Source: Ruminococcus flavefaciens (GTDB lineage Bacteria; Bacillota; Clostridia; Oscillospirales; Ruminococcaceae). From it: a stretch of 64,000 nucleotides of DNA. The translations under genes were made by a program, and so were the position numbers. The notes beneath the pieces were generated by a model. It was given only the letters and a program-made list of their open reading frames with translations, was not told where the DNA came from and ran no database searches. Positions 36,155 to 46,075 of the stretch are shown one piece after another (positions within the stretch are counted from its first letter, which is position 1; each line of letters begins with the position of its first letter). The stretch spans positions 1,011,618 through 1,075,617 of the forward strand of contig JAMPIL010000001.1 in assembly GCA_023662725.1 (NCBI GenBank), written 5' to 3'.

Positions 36155-37042
36155 TTACATATATTTTTCATTTCTGGTGCCTTTAACAGTGATTCCATCG
36201 TCGTAATCATCAAGAAAACTGTGATAATTTTCACCGTCATGATATGAAATAAGCGTTCGGAGATTGACATTTTCAGCGCTTCGGAAAATATTCATATCGA
36301 CTGCCGGGTTTGATTTACGAAGCTCATTAAGAAGTTTTTTTATCTCATAACGCTTAGAGCCGTTTCCATCGGAAGCATTTTTTTCCGCAATACGGCAGGC
36401 GCACTGAGAAAAATTCAACCCGCAGTATTCCTGCCATTTTATAATATCCTCTTCACGAACCAAATAAAGCGGACGGATGACCTGCATTCCGCTGTAGTTT
36501 TCACTGTGAAGTTTTGGCATCATAGTCTGCATTTGCGAGCCGTAAAGCATTCCCATAAGAATTGTTTCGATAACGTCGTCGAAATGGTGTCCGAGAGCGA
36601 TTTTATTGCATCCAAGCTGCATAGCAGTTTTATAAAGCCAGCCTCTTCTCAGCCTTGAGCAGAGAAAGCATGGATTACCGTTGCTTTTTTGAACGGAATC
36701 GAAAACTTTTGTATTATGCATTTCAACAGGAATATGCAGTCTGCGGCAGTTTTCTAAGATATTTTCACGCACTTCATCGGTGAATCCTGCGTCCATAGCG
36801 AGAAAAACGGCTTCAAAGGTCGTTTTCCCAAAGCGTTCAAGTCTTTGCATACACTTAGCTAAAAGCATTGAATCTTTTCCTCCGGAAATACAGACCGCAA
36901 TCCTGTCGCCTTTATTTATGAGCGAATATTCACGGATTCCTTTATTAAACTTAGTCCAGATAGCTTTGTTGAAAACTCCTGCTATCGCTTCTTCAGCGTC
37001 ATCCGGAACTGACTTGAACCGGGCGTTCATCAGATCAGACAT
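36155..37042 (-). CDS. TtcA-like PP-loop tRNA-thiolation protein
   Basis: 295 residues. The ATP-pyrophosphatase loop CISGGKDSM is near residue 52. NPCFLCSRLRRG (about 122-133) supplies the CxxC typical of TtcA, and ALGHHFDDVIET follows. TtcA-type enzymes use these Cys and a [4Fe-4S] cluster to thiolate C32 in tRNAs; the clostridial group is less studied, so the exact modified base is uncertain. The ATG lies inside the end of ychF (8-base overlap) with no visible ribosome binding site, so translation is probably coupled. A later in-frame ATG exists at 37030. Confidence 0.83.
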   Translation of the reverse strand: MSDLMNARFKSVPDDAEEAIAGVFNKAIWTKFNKGIREYSLINKGDRIAVCISGGKDSMLLAKCMQRLERFGKTTFEAVFLAMDAGFTDEVRENILENCRRLHIPVEMHNTKVFDSVQKSNGNPCFLCSRLRRGWLYKTAMQLGCNKIALGHHFDDVIETILMGMLYGSQMQTMMPKLHSENYSGMQVIRPLYLVREEDIIKWQEYCGLNFSQCACRIAEKNASDGNGSKRYEIKKLLNELRKSNPAVDMNIFRSAENVNLRTLISYHDGENYHSFLDDYDDGITVKGTRNEKYM

Positions 37043-38129
37043 TGAAGCGGAAAAGAACTATATCGCCGTCCTGCATAACGTATTCCTTACCCTCAAGACG
37101 TACCAGCCCTTTTTCCTTTGCCGCAGCCATAGTACCGCACTCCATAAGATCGCTGAATGAGATAACTTCGGCACGGATGAATCCTTTTTCAAAGTCAGTG
37201 TGGATCTTTCCGGCAGCCTGAGGAGCTTTTGTACCGTTAGTGATAGTCCATGCACGAACCTCCTGCTTTCCGGCAGTGAGATAAGAAATGAGTCCGAGCA
37301 GAGCGTATCCTTCTTTGATAATACGATTAAGACCGGAAACCTCAAGACCGAGTTCACTGAGGAACATAGCCTTATCTTCGGCTTCCATATCAGAAATTTC
37401 AGCTTCTATCTGAGCGCAGATAGGAAGAACAGCCGAGTGTTCCTCAGCGGCAAGCTCCTTGACTTTATTGTAGTTTTCATTTGTTTCAATGTTATTAACG
37501 AAGTCGTCCTCGCTGAGGTTAGCGGCATAAATAACGGGTTTTGCCGAAAGGAGGGGAGTTGATTTTATAAGTTCACGTTCGTCATCGGTGAAATCGAATC
37601 CTCTTGCGGATTTTCCGTTTTCAAGATGGGCTTTGAGTCGCTCAAGAAAATCAATTTCGATAAGATATTTTTTGTCGCCCTTAACAGCTTTTTTAGCACG
37701 GTCGATACGTCTGTCGATCATTTCGATATCGGAGAAGATAAGTTCAAGATTTATTGTCTCGATATCACGCAGCGGATTGATGTTTCCGTCAACGTGGATA
37801 ATATTTGCGTCCTCGAAGCATCTTACGACATGAACGATGGCGTCAACCTCTCTTATATCGGCGAGGAACTTATTTCCAAGACCTTCGCCCTTGGAAGCTC
37901 CCTTTACAAGACCGGCGATATCCACAAATTCAAGCGTTGCCGGAGTAAATTTATCCGGCTCATACATTTCTGCAAGTTTATCAAGACGCTCATCGGGAAC
38001 GGAAACGATTCCGACATTTTTTTCGATGGTGCAGAAAGGGTAATTTGCAGATTCTGCTCCTGCGTTTGTAAGTGCGTTAAAAAGAGTGCTTTTGCCGACA
38101 TTCGGCAGACCAACCATTCCAAGCTTCAT
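37035..38129 (-). CDS. ychF: Redox-regulated ATPase YchF (Obg-like)
   Basis: A 364-residue, translation-linked NTPase of the Obg-HflX group. The G1 motif GLPNVGKST is at residues 7-15. The N-x-x-E motif that explains ATP rather than GTP preference reads NLSEDD near residue 205. A helical coiled-coil insert occupies about 125-160 and the C-terminal TGS domain contains GTKAPQAAGKIHTDFEKGFIRAE. Its last bases overlap the TtcA-like start, so the two are coupled. Confidence 0.97.
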   Translation of the reverse strand: MKLGMVGLPNVGKSTLFNALTNAGAESANYPFCTIEKNVGIVSVPDERLDKLAEMYEPDKFTPATLEFVDIAGLVKGASKGEGLGNKFLADIREVDAIVHVVRCFEDANIIHVDGNINPLRDIETINLELIFSDIEMIDRRIDRAKKAVKGDKKYLIEIDFLERLKAHLENGKSARGFDFTDDERELIKSTPLLSAKPVIYAANLSEDDFVNNIETNENYNKVKELAAEEHSAVLPICAQIEAEISDMEAEDKAMFLSELGLEVSGLNRIIKEGYALLGLISYLTAGKQEVRAWTITNGTKAPQAAGKIHTDFEKGFIRAEVISFSDLMECGTMAAAKEKGLVRLEGKEYVMQDGDIVLFRFNV

Positions 38130-38148
38130 TTATTTAACATATCCTTTC

Positions 38149-40887
38149 TTATTGCTCTTTGTGAACAATTCTTTTATTATTGACAAGTGAATTTACAGTA
38201 GAATTCTGAATTTTAAGTTCTCCTCCGACAGTTCCGATATCAACAGGATGAGCTGCAAGAACGTTCATAGTAACGACAGAATCTATAACCGAAACATTTC
38301 CCGAACCGGATGAATCGCCGATACCGGTAATTTCATCGCCTTCGGAATCAATAATTATCTCGGCATTTTCGATAATTGCATTAACGCTTCCGCCGATCGC
38401 TCCGATGCATGAATGCTTAGCGGAACGCATTTTCATACTGATTTTGCCTTTTTTGATGTAAACGCTGCCCTCACCGTCCTCAAGAATTCCGATTCCAACT
38501 GCCTGCGCGCCTGTACACGACATACTTATATCGGCAGAGGACGTAATAGTTGCGATACCGTTAGTACTTCCGATCCCGGTAACTTTAATTCCCGAAATGG
38601 TAATATCAAGACTGCATTTTTCAGAGATCTCAATATTTGCGTCACCGTTAAAGCTTCCGACAGCAAGTCCGTTATGCGAATACATATTGATCCGGATTTT
38701 TCCTGACATCAGGTTTATCTCCGAGTCACCGTCATTATAGCCGCCGCCGATGCAGAGACATTCGATGCTGTTGCATATAATTTCGAGCGAACCGGTAGTA
38801 TTGATAGAAATATCGCCGTAACCGTGATCGTAGTCGTTTCCGATACCGATACCGTCAGCCGCATAGCAGTCGATAGTGAGCGAGCCTGTTCCGATAAGTT
38901 CAAACTGCGAACCCATCGGTACATAGATTCCGGAATAGCCAAGTTTATTTGTTTTAACTACATTAAGCGAAAGACGGGCATATTCTCCTACTGATATAGT
39001 AGGCTTGCTGTTTCCGCTTGTTATATTAACATTTTTAAGGGTAAGATCGCAGCTATGGTTATCCATAATGGATATATTCATTTTAACTGATTTGTCCGGA
39101 TCTCCGACAATAGTGAGCTGGCTTTGATAAACATGGATATCGGTATATTTTTCAAGAGCAAGTTTAAGTATGTCAATTTCCGAATCATTTCTTGCCGAAT
39201 AAATTTTCCTTATGCCGTCGGGACGTATCTCAAGATTTGTTTTGATTATTTCATCCTTAACGTCTGCGGCGATACTGTTAAGGAAAAGCGGTTTTGGTTT
39301 AGAGGTATAGTATCCCTGAATAAGATCAACTCCGAGTCTGATAAGCGTTTTCAGTTCCTGAACGGTTTCAACGCCTTCAGCAAGGGATTGAAGCTGATTA
39401 TCGTGGCAAAATTCGATGATAGAAGTAACGAGCTGCTGTTTTTTCAGATCGTTCTGAATATCGCTGATAAGGGAGCGATCAATTTTTATATAGTCAGGAG
39501 CGTAATTCAGAAGATTTGAACTGTTGGAATATCCCGAACCGTAATCGTCGATAGCAAGCTGGGCATGAGTAAAGCTGCATCGTTTTTTCAGAGCTTCCAT
39601 GTCTTTAGAGGAAACATCGCTGTATTCTACGATTTCAATAACAGTTTTTTCGATAAGCTCGCCGTATGTGAGATAAAGTTCATTGTAATCATCGTCAGTG
39701 AGCAGACAATTCGGAAGGCAGTTTATGAAAAGTTTCTTATTCTCGAAAATCTGTTGATGATCGCTGAGCATTTTCAGAGTGTTGAAGAAGGTCAGCTTTT
39801 CAATTGCGTAGAGATTATTCTGATTTCCGGCAATTTTCAGTATCTGCTTCGGAGTCATTTTAATATCGCCGGTTGTACGCATAAGAGCCTCATAAGCGAC
39901 GATTTCACCTGTATTTGTTTCGACGATAGGCTGAAAATAATAGGTAAGAAGATTTTCACGAATTATCCTTGAGAAAAGCAGAGCGTTTTTATAAGAATCC
40001 TTTTCACGGATATAGCTTTCTTCCGAGAACCAGTTGATGACGCCTCTGCGACCGTTTCTGGCTTCGTAAAGAGCGAATTCCGAATAATTCACCAACATAT
40101 TGAAATCAGAAGCCTCATCCGGATAAGATGAGCAGCCAATAGAAAGACTAAGACGGCTTTTATCGGAAATATCAATAATTTCTCCGAAATTATCGGTAAG
40201 AACGCAGTTTTGAACAGCTTCATCCATGCTGTTGAGGATATTATATATGGTCATTCTGTCACAGTTGCGGAAGAATGCACAGATTTCGTAATTAGATTTC
40301 GAGCCGATTATGATATTTTCGCCGGCGAATCCTTTAAGAGTTTCTGCAACGGAAGTCAGACAGTTGTTGGTGCTGTCCACAGTAAGATAAGAACCAAGCT
40401 TGTCCAAACCGTTGATGTAAAGTGTTGCGAGACAGCAATTCTGAACATCGGGCAGAAGTTTTTTTATTTTCTGAGAAAAAGACGGATAAGAGGGAAGACG
40501 TGTTATAGGATCATACTCAATAAATCCGTCCGACTTTTTTGTTTCGGTTATCTGACGTGTAAAATCCTGAATAAATCCGAGCCACTCATCGCTGCTTTCA
40601 TAGATATTCATTTTAATAAATTTTGTAACATTATTTCTGCAAAATTTATATATATGTTTTTGACCTTCAACCGGATTTTTTGAAATTATTTCAAGAAGAT
40701 TGAAAAATTCAAACTCATTAAGCTTATTAGAATTGCAGGCGAGCATATGACACGAAGCGTCGTCAAGATAAGCCGCCTTATCCTTTGCAATATATGTAAA
40801 TGCGCCTATATTGCCCATAAACTGCTGGAAAACCTTCCAATCGTGGCTTAGCTCCGGAGTTTTTTGCTCAAAATTAAAAATACTCAT
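38149..40887 (-). CDS. Degenerate-GGDEF/EAL c-di-GMP phosphodiesterase fused to a C-terminal beta-helix
   Basis: The start is ATG 40887 with TTGGAGT upstream; 99 bases of open frame before it have no such site. 912 residues, no signal peptide or membrane helix. Residues about 1-120 look PAS-like. The GGDEF-type domain (120-290) is inactive: the signature position reads KSNYE (197-201). The EAL domain (305-550) keeps EAL (333-335), a Glu near 418-421, DDYG (447-450), KIDRS and AEGVET, so it can plausibly hydrolyse c-di-GMP. Residues about 560-905 are repeats of short strands ending in Gly-Ile-Gly-type turns, a right-handed beta-helix resembling the secreted Cthe_2159 region of the 11.1-kb gene but cytoplasmic here. 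Own promoter at 40992-41020. Confidence 0.85.
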   Translation of the reverse strand: MSIFNFEQKTPELSHDWKVFQQFMGNIGAFTYIAKDKAAYLDDASCHMLACNSNKLNEFEFFNLLEIISKNPVEGQKHIYKFCRNNVTKFIKMNIYESSDEWLGFIQDFTRQITETKKSDGFIEYDPITRLPSYPSFSQKIKKLLPDVQNCCLATLYINGLDKLGSYLTVDSTNNCLTSVAETLKGFAGENIIIGSKSNYEICAFFRNCDRMTIYNILNSMDEAVQNCVLTDNFGEIIDISDKSRLSLSIGCSSYPDEASDFNMLVNYSEFALYEARNGRRGVINWFSEESYIREKDSYKNALLFSRIIRENLLTYYFQPIVETNTGEIVAYEALMRTTGDIKMTPKQILKIAGNQNNLYAIEKLTFFNTLKMLSDHQQIFENKKLFINCLPNCLLTDDDYNELYLTYGELIEKTVIEIVEYSDVSSKDMEALKKRCSFTHAQLAIDDYGSGYSNSSNLLNYAPDYIKIDRSLISDIQNDLKKQQLVTSIIEFCHDNQLQSLAEGVETVQELKTLIRLGVDLIQGYYTSKPKPLFLNSIAADVKDEIIKTNLEIRPDGIRKIYSARNDSEIDILKLALEKYTDIHVYQSQLTIVGDPDKSVKMNISIMDNHSCDLTLKNVNITSGNSKPTISVGEYARLSLNVVKTNKLGYSGIYVPMGSQFELIGTGSLTIDCYAADGIGIGNDYDHGYGDISINTTGSLEIICNSIECLCIGGGYNDGDSEINLMSGKIRINMYSHNGLAVGSFNGDANIEISEKCSLDITISGIKVTGIGSTNGIATITSSADISMSCTGAQAVGIGILEDGEGSVYIKKGKISMKMRSAKHSCIGAIGGSVNAIIENAEIIIDSEGDEITGIGDSSGSGNVSVIDSVVTMNVLAAHPVDIGTVGGELKIQNSTVNSLVNNKRIVHKEQ

Positions 40888-40991
40888 AATTACTCCAATT
40901 ACCGCATAATAATTTAGAAAAGAGGAGAGGCTGCGGTTCTGCATTAAACGGTATGCAGACAACCGTAATTTCCGAATTTTATACATACATT

Positions 40992-41020
40992 ATTATACAG
41001 TAAAATCCATTCAAAGTCAA
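40992..41020 (-). promoter_or_regulatory. Promoter of the EAL/beta-helix gene
   Basis: On the minus strand, TTGACT (complement of 41015-41020) and TATAAT (complement of 40992-40997) with a 17-base spacer. The leader is about 95 bases, with a short hairpin near 40920-40960. Confidence 0.8.
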
Positions 41021-41051
41021 TAAAAAACCAAAAGTAAATGCATCTTTCCTA

Positions 41052-41078
41052 AAAAGTAAGCCGTCCTGAAGGACGGCT
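41052..41078 (-). terminator. Terminator of the dgt-dnaG-rpoD operon
   Basis: AGCCGTCC TGAA GGACGGCT hairpin (41059-41078); the minus strand continues TTACTTTTTAG. Confidence 0.85.
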
Positions 41079-41092
41079 GGTATGTATGGGGA

Positions 41093-42175
41093 TCAGTCAA
41101 GGAAATCCTTGACCTTTTTGCTGCGGCTTGGGTGACGAAGTTTTCTGAGAGCCTTTGCCTCGATCTGTCGGATACGTTCACGAGTAACGTCAAAACGCTG
41201 TCCGACTTCTTCAAGAGTACGTGATTTGCCGTCCTCAAGACCGAAACGAAGCTTGAGAACCTTTGCTTCACGGTCGGTAAGAGTTGAAAGAACTTCGTTA
41301 AGCTGTTCTTTAAGAAGAGTATGAGAAGCGGCTTCTGCCGGAGCAGGAGCGTCATTATCGGGGATAAAATCACCAAGATGACTGTCCTCTTCTTCGCCGA
41401 TAGGAGTTTCGAGAGAAACAGGATCCTGTGCTACACGCATTATCTCACGAACCTTGTCCACAGGCATATTAAGCTTGTCGGCAATTTCCTCCGGACTTGG
41501 ATCATGACCGTTTTCGTGAAGAAGCTGGCTTGAAACCTTTTTAACCTTAGTTATGGTTTCAACCATATGAACCGGGATTCTGATCGTTCTTGCCTGATCT
41601 GCGATAGCTCTTGTTATGGCCTGACGAATCCACCATGTAGCATAAGTTGAGAATTTGAATCCCTTTGTGTAATCAAATTTTTCAACAGCCTTGATAAGAC
41701 CGAGATTACCCTCCTGAATAAGGTCAAGGAACTGCATTCCTCTTCCGACATATTTTTTTGCAATACTTACAACAAGACGGAGGTTAGCCTCGGAAAGTCT
41801 TTTTTTAGCGTAAGGATCTCCTGTTGACATTCTCTGAGCAAGTTCGATTTCCTCTTCTGTTGTAAGAAGCGGAACTCTTCCAATCTCTTTAAGATAAATT
41901 TTAACAGGATCGTCAATAGAGATACCTTCGGTTGAAAGCGCCATTTCAAGGTCGTCGGTCAAATTTGAATCCATGCCGATTTTAAGGTCGGCGTCGATAT
42001 TAAGATCTTCAACGATTTCAATGTTCAGATTTTCACAGTTATCATAGAAGGTATTTATCTGGTCAACGTCAAAATCCATTTCTTCAAGAGCGTCGGTGAT
42101 TTCTTTTGTAGTGAGTTTGCCGTTGGTCTTTCCCTGTTCCATAAGGGCGTCGATAGTGGTTTTTTTGTGTTCCAT
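41093..42175 (-). CDS. rpoD: Housekeeping RNA polymerase sigma factor
   Basis: 360 residues, the short Firmicute form without a long non-conserved insert. Region 1.2 ([11 protein letters not shown]), the 2.1-2.4 block ([18 protein letters not shown] and [13 protein letters not shown]), 3.0 (MVETI), and the 4.2 helix-turn-helix ([20 protein letters not shown]) are all canonical. It directs recognition of the TTGACA/TATAAT promoters seen throughout this window. Last gene of dgt-dnaG-rpoD, 11 bases after dnaG, with AGGAGG before the start. Confidence 0.98.
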   Translation of the reverse strand: MEHKKTTIDALMEQGKTNGKLTTKEITDALEEMDFDVDQINTFYDNCENLNIEIVEDLNIDADLKIGMDSNLTDDLEMALSTEGISIDDPVKIYLKEIGRVPLLTTEEEIELAQRMSTGDPYAKKRLSEANLRLVVSIAKKYVGRGMQFLDLIQEGNLGLIKAVEKFDYTKGFKFSTYATWWIRQAITRAIADQARTIRIPVHMVETITKVKKVSSQLLHENGHDPSPEEIADKLNMPVDKVREIMRVAQDPVSLETPIGEEEDSHLGDFIPDNDAPAPAEAASHTLLKEQLNEVLSTLTDREAKVLKLRFGLEDGKSRTLEEVGQRFDVTRERIRQIEAKALRKLRHPSRSKKVKDFLD

Positions 42176-42186
42176 AAGATTTCCTC

Positions 42187-43929
42187 CTATTTTTTGCTTT
42201 TGGATTTAAAAAGGTTTTTCAGATCATCATCGCTGAGATTATCTGATTTGACTGATTTATGATTTTTAAGAACCTGAACGCAGTCGTTGAAAACGTTCCG
42301 ATTAATCGAATGTTCACGGTTTAAAGCCTCTATTCCGCTTATTCTTCCCATTTCTTCAGCTGAAAATTCATCAGCGAGAAGTGAAAGAGAGAATTTTTCA
42401 CTTGATTTCATACGATCAAGCAGAGCGGAGTAGACTTTTTTGTTAAATGATGTTAAAAATATTTCCGGCGGCGCTTCTTTTTCAAGCAATTCAGCTTCTT
42501 CGGGATGCTTCATCAGGAAATAAATTATATGCTCTTCAGCCTTTGATTCTTTACGCAGCGCTGTGGCTTCCGGATTTATATCGTCACGCCGAAATGCAGT
42601 TTTAGTCGTAATATTCCGCCATTCGTTCTTCTGAGCAGAACGGCGGCTCTTTTTTAGCAGATCATCTATGTGGCTTTTCAAAACCTGCGTTGGAATATCG
42701 CATTTTTTTGAGGTTCTTGAAATATAAACCTCACGTTCAAGCGGAGATTCTATATCGGCAAGAATTTTTGCGGTACGTTTAAGCAGCTCAACTCGTCCCA
42801 TTTCGGAAGAGATATCGATTCCGTCCTCGCATTTATCCAGCATAAATGCAACAGCGTCATTCGAGCCGTCCAGAAGCATTTTGAAACGGTCACGCCCAAA
42901 TTTTTTTATGTATTCATCAGGATCTTTTGCGCCTTCCATGTGAATTATTTTTGTTTTCAAACCAACGTCTGCGAAATGATTTATCGCTTTCTGCGTAGCT
43001 TTCTGACCAGCCCCGTCACTATCATAAGCGACTATAACTTCTTCGGCGTAATGGCTGATAAGTCTTGCCTGATCGGGAGTGATCGCCGTTCCGAGAGTAG
43101 CGACAACATTTTCAAATCCGGCTTGATTCACGGCAATAACGTCCATATAGCCTTCGCAAAGGATGATACGCTTTGTATCGGCATTTTTGGCAAAATTCAT
43201 CGAGAAGAGGTTAGCGCCTTTATCGAATACCGGAGTAGCTCCTGTATTGAGATATTTTGGCTGAGAGTCATCGAGTACACGTCCTCCGAATCCGATAATA
43301 TTGCCTCGCAGATCGACTATCGGGAACATTACTCTTTTGCGGAACATATCGAAAACATTTCCTTTTTTTGATCTTCCGCCAAGCCACGCATCAACGATCT
43401 CATCATCGGAATATCCCTTTGAACGCAGAAATTTTGTAAGTTCATCCCACGAATCAGAAGAATATCCGAGACCGTATTTTTTGATAGTTTGCGGTAGGAG
43501 TTTCCGCTGTGCGAAATACTGAAGTCCTGTTTTGTCAGAACCTTTAAAAAGGTTTGTATAGAAGAAGTTTGCAGCAAGACGGTTCATCTCATAGATTCGG
43601 GTTTTACGTTTAGCGATATTACTGTCCTGAGAGTTATTCTGAGGAATCTCCAATCCCGAACGCTGAGCGAGCAGCTTGACAGCTTCTGTAAAATCGAGAT
43701 TTTCAATTTTCATTGTAAAGGTTATAACATCTCCGCCTGCGCCGCATCCAAAGCAATAAAAGCTCTGTGTATCGGTAAAAACTGTACATGACGGAGTTTT
43801 TTCCGAATGAAACGGACACGAACATACATAATTTCGTCCACGGCGGATAAGCTGTATGTAAGCGCCCATAACAGTGTCGATAGGATTTGCGGCACGAAGC
43901 CGGAAAAGGAATTCATCGTTTCTCTGCAT
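42187..43929 (-). CDS. dnaG: DNA primase
   Basis: Synthesises RNA primers at the replication fork. 580 residues: an N-terminal CHC2 zinc domain ([10 protein letters not shown] then CFGCGAGGD), the RNA-polymerase/TOPRIM core (EGYMD near residue 260 and [12 protein letters not shown] near 305), and a C-terminal DnaB-interaction region (about 430-580) that varies among species. AAGGAG lies before the ATG. Middle gene of dgt-dnaG-rpoD. Confidence 0.97.
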   Translation of the reverse strand: MQRNDEFLFRLRAANPIDTVMGAYIQLIRRGRNYVCSCPFHSEKTPSCTVFTDTQSFYCFGCGAGGDVITFTMKIENLDFTEAVKLLAQRSGLEIPQNNSQDSNIAKRKTRIYEMNRLAANFFYTNLFKGSDKTGLQYFAQRKLLPQTIKKYGLGYSSDSWDELTKFLRSKGYSDDEIVDAWLGGRSKKGNVFDMFRKRVMFPIVDLRGNIIGFGGRVLDDSQPKYLNTGATPVFDKGANLFSMNFAKNADTKRIILCEGYMDVIAVNQAGFENVVATLGTAITPDQARLISHYAEEVIVAYDSDGAGQKATQKAINHFADVGLKTKIIHMEGAKDPDEYIKKFGRDRFKMLLDGSNDAVAFMLDKCEDGIDISSEMGRVELLKRTAKILADIESPLEREVYISRTSKKCDIPTQVLKSHIDDLLKKSRRSAQKNEWRNITTKTAFRRDDINPEATALRKESKAEEHIIYFLMKHPEEAELLEKEAPPEIFLTSFNKKVYSALLDRMKSSEKFSLSLLADEFSAEEMGRISGIEALNREHSINRNVFNDCVQVLKNHKSVKSDNLSDDDLKNLFKSKSKK

Positions 43930-43942
43930 AGAATTCTCCTTG

Positions 43943-44938
43943 TTATTTCCAGAATTTCGGGACGAAAAGTTCGGTATAAAGGTCTACTGCATAACCGTCG
44001 CTCATTCCGGAAATATAATCGCATACTGCTCTGTCAGCATCAGTTTTTTTCATGATGCTGCGGTATTCATCGGGAAGCTTATTGGTATTTTCGATGAAGT
44101 AGGAATAAAGTTTCTTTAGCAGAAGTTCCGCTTTGGCTTCCTCTTGTTTTGCAGCCGGATTCAGATAAACCTTGTCGAACATAAAGTGCCGAAGATCATC
44201 GTGAGCTTTTCTTATTTGCGGAGCGAAATCGATCTCATAAGCTCCGTGTTCGATAACAGAAGCTATAAGAGTCGTAATTCGTTTTGCTTTGGTATTACCG
44301 AGTATTTTCACGCAATCCGTGGGTAAATCGCTGTTTTTGAGAATACCGGCACGGATAGAGTCTTCGATATCATGGTTTATGTAAGCTATAGTATCGGCAA
44401 GCCGGACTATATTACCTTCTTTCGTAGCGGCAACTTTATTTGTATGGCATTCAATTCCGTTGCGTACAGCGTAAGTGAGGTTGAGACCTTCGCCGTTTTT
44501 TTCAATTTCATCAACAACACGGACGCTCTGCAAATAGTGCTTGAATCCGTGGGGACATATTTCATTTAGTACGCTTTCGCCGCAGTGACCGAAAGGCGAG
44601 TGACCGAGATCGTGCCCGAGAGCAATGGCTTCTGTCAGATCCTCGTTCATGCGCATACCTCTGGAAATAGTCCGGGCAATCTGTGAAACTTCGAGAGTAT
44701 GGGTAAGTCGGGTTCTGTAGTGATCGCCCACAGGTGAGAGAAAGACCTGAGTTTTACGTTTTAAACGGCGGAATGAATTACAGTGAAGAATCCTGTCACG
44801 GTCACGCTGAAATTCAGTCCGATAAGGACATTTTTCCTCACATCTAAGACGCTTTGTATTAGTTTCGTCTGTACTTGTGCAGGCGTATTTACTTAAAATT
44901 CCTGCTTCCATCATTTCTGTCTGCTCACGAACGTCCAC
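43943..44938 (-). CDS. dgt: dGTP triphosphohydrolase (HD superfamily)
   Basis: The start is placed at GTG 44938, five bases after AGGGGGG; the longer frame beginning with TTG 44959 has that site inside it. About 331 residues. Motifs: an N-terminal YRTEFQRDRDRILHCNSFRRL block, the catalytic HD in GHDLGHSPFGH, and the substrate-stacking IECHTNK segment. Members cleave dGTP or other dNTPs to the nucleoside and triphosphate; the exact dNTP preference cannot be told. It leads the dgt-dnaG-rpoD operon, a common clostridial order. Confidence 0.93.
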   Translation of the reverse strand: MDVREQTEMMEAGILSKYACTSTDETNTKRLRCEEKCPYRTEFQRDRDRILHCNSFRRLKRKTQVFLSPVGDHYRTRLTHTLEVSQIARTISRGMRMNEDLTEAIALGHDLGHSPFGHCGESVLNEICPHGFKHYLQSVRVVDEIEKNGEGLNLTYAVRNGIECHTNKVAATKEGNIVRLADTIAYINHDIEDSIRAGILKNSDLPTDCVKILGNTKAKRITTLIASVIEHGAYEIDFAPQIRKAHDDLRHFMFDKVYLNPAAKQEEAKAELLLKKLYSYFIENTNKLPDEYRSIMKKTDADRAVCDYISGMSDGYAVDLYTELFVPKFWK

Positions 44939-44997
44939 AAAATCCCCCCCTAAAAACAACTTCTATAATACTTATACATTAAAAAATTGAAAATCCT

Positions 44998-45642
44998 TTA
45001 TTTTTCAGAAAATTTTTTCACAGAAGAAAAATCCTCAAAAAGCTCTTCTAATTCTTCAACATTGGCTGAACCGTTGGTTATTTCGGTAATATTTTTTAAA
45101 AGAGCGTCTTTTTTTTCTGAAAGTACGAGAATTTCAAGAGTAATCTCTGTTCCGAAATCTGAATCGACAGTAATCGTATCGTAATTTGGCAGAATATAGG
45201 AGATTTTTCCGTACATTCCGTAATCTGTTTTTATCTTTAAACGTTGGCAAAGACGCATATCCATTATATGAGCCGAGTCGCAGGCGAGTGAAGCCGCATG
45301 AGAATATGCACGAACAAGACCTCCTCCGCCGAGCAGTATTCCTCCGAAATAACGAGTCACGACAACGCATACGTCGGTAAGTCCACGTTTCTGAAGAACA
45401 TCAAGAACCGGGACTCCGGCAGTACCCTGTGGTTCTCCGTCGTCGGAGTATCGGGAAATATTGTCATTCCGAAGAATATAAGCATAAACATTGTGCTTTG
45501 CTTTTCTGTGCATTGACTTTATGGAATTCACAAAATCAACTGCCTCGACATTCGTCTTTACGGGAGCTATATAGCCTATAAACTCGGAACGTTTTTCGAT
45601 AAATGAGGCATTTGCCGGTTTTGAAATAGTGTAATAATTCAT
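44998..45642 (-). CDS. yigZ: YigZ/IMPACT family protein
   Basis: 214 residues. The N-terminal IMPACT domain (about 1-130) has the family signature DDGEPQGTAGVPVLDVL followed by VVVTRYFGGILLGGGGLVRAY. The C-terminal domain (about 140-205) is a small alpha/beta fold like EF-G domain IV in E. coli YigZ. Members are thought to be linked to translation control; the biochemical role is unsettled. It ends 36 bases before dgt, with no hairpin seen between, so it may be read with the dgt operon. Confidence 0.9.
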   Translation of the reverse strand: MNYYTISKPANASFIEKRSEFIGYIAPVKTNVEAVDFVNSIKSMHRKAKHNVYAYILRNDNISRYSDDGEPQGTAGVPVLDVLQKRGLTDVCVVVTRYFGGILLGGGGLVRAYSHAASLACDSAHIMDMRLCQRLKIKTDYGMYGKISYILPNYDTITVDSDFGTEITLEILVLSEKKDALLKNITEITNGSANVEELEELFEDFSSVKKFSEK

Positions 45643-45677
45643 AATTTTACCTATAATTATCCAAATGAAAAATAACG

Positions 45678-45705
45678 CAAAAAGCCGGTCGATAAAGACC
45701 GGCTG
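45678..45705 (-). terminator. Terminator of rpmE
   Basis: AGCCGGTC and GACCGGCT arms; on the minus strand TTTTTG follows. Confidence 0.75.
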
Positions 45706-45711
45706 TGCGAT

Positions 45712-45915
45712 TTACTTGTCCATATTGAAACGCTTCTTGAATCTGTCAACACGTCCGCCTGTATCAACGAGCTTCTGCTTGCCTGTATAGAACGGATGGC
45801 ACTTAGAGCAGATTTCAACCTTGATGTTTTCCTTTGTGGACATAGTTTCAATCACATTACCGCAGTGGCAGGTAATTGTAGTCTTAACAAAGTTAGGATG
45901 GATACCCTCTTTCAT
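45712..45915 (-). CDS. rpmE: 50S ribosomal protein L31, zinc-binding type
   Basis: The start is ATG 45915 after AGAGGTGA; the longer frame begins at a weak codon with no ribosome binding site. 67 residues, starting MKEGIHPNF, the classic L31 start. Cys pairs TCHC near residue 15-18 and ICSKC near 35-39 give the C+ zinc ribbon; FYTGKQK is the rRNA-contact segment. Its own promoter and a leader of about 80 bases suggest autogenous control may exist, but no known L31 leader motif was matched. Confidence 0.96.
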   Translation of the reverse strand: MKEGIHPNFVKTTITCHCGNVIETMSTKENIKVEICSKCHPFYTGKQKLVDTGGRVDRFKKRFNMDK

Positions 45916-46001
45916 GATTGTCACCTCTTTCACAATTTTTGTAAACCGTGCAGCCCATCAATTTCCTTAGACAGTAGTGCCGTTATACATTACATTTTAA
46001 A

Positions 46002-46030
46002 ATTATACTATGAATTGCAGTCGATGTCAA
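46002..46030 (-). promoter_or_regulatory. rpmE promoter
   Basis: On the minus strand, TTGACA (complement of 46025-46030) and TATAAT (complement of 46002-46007) with a 17-base spacer. The leader of about 80 bases ends at AGAGGTGA. Confidence 0.85.
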
Positions 46031-46075
46031 TAGGTTTATAAATATTTTTTTCTTATAACTAAATCTAATTTTGAA

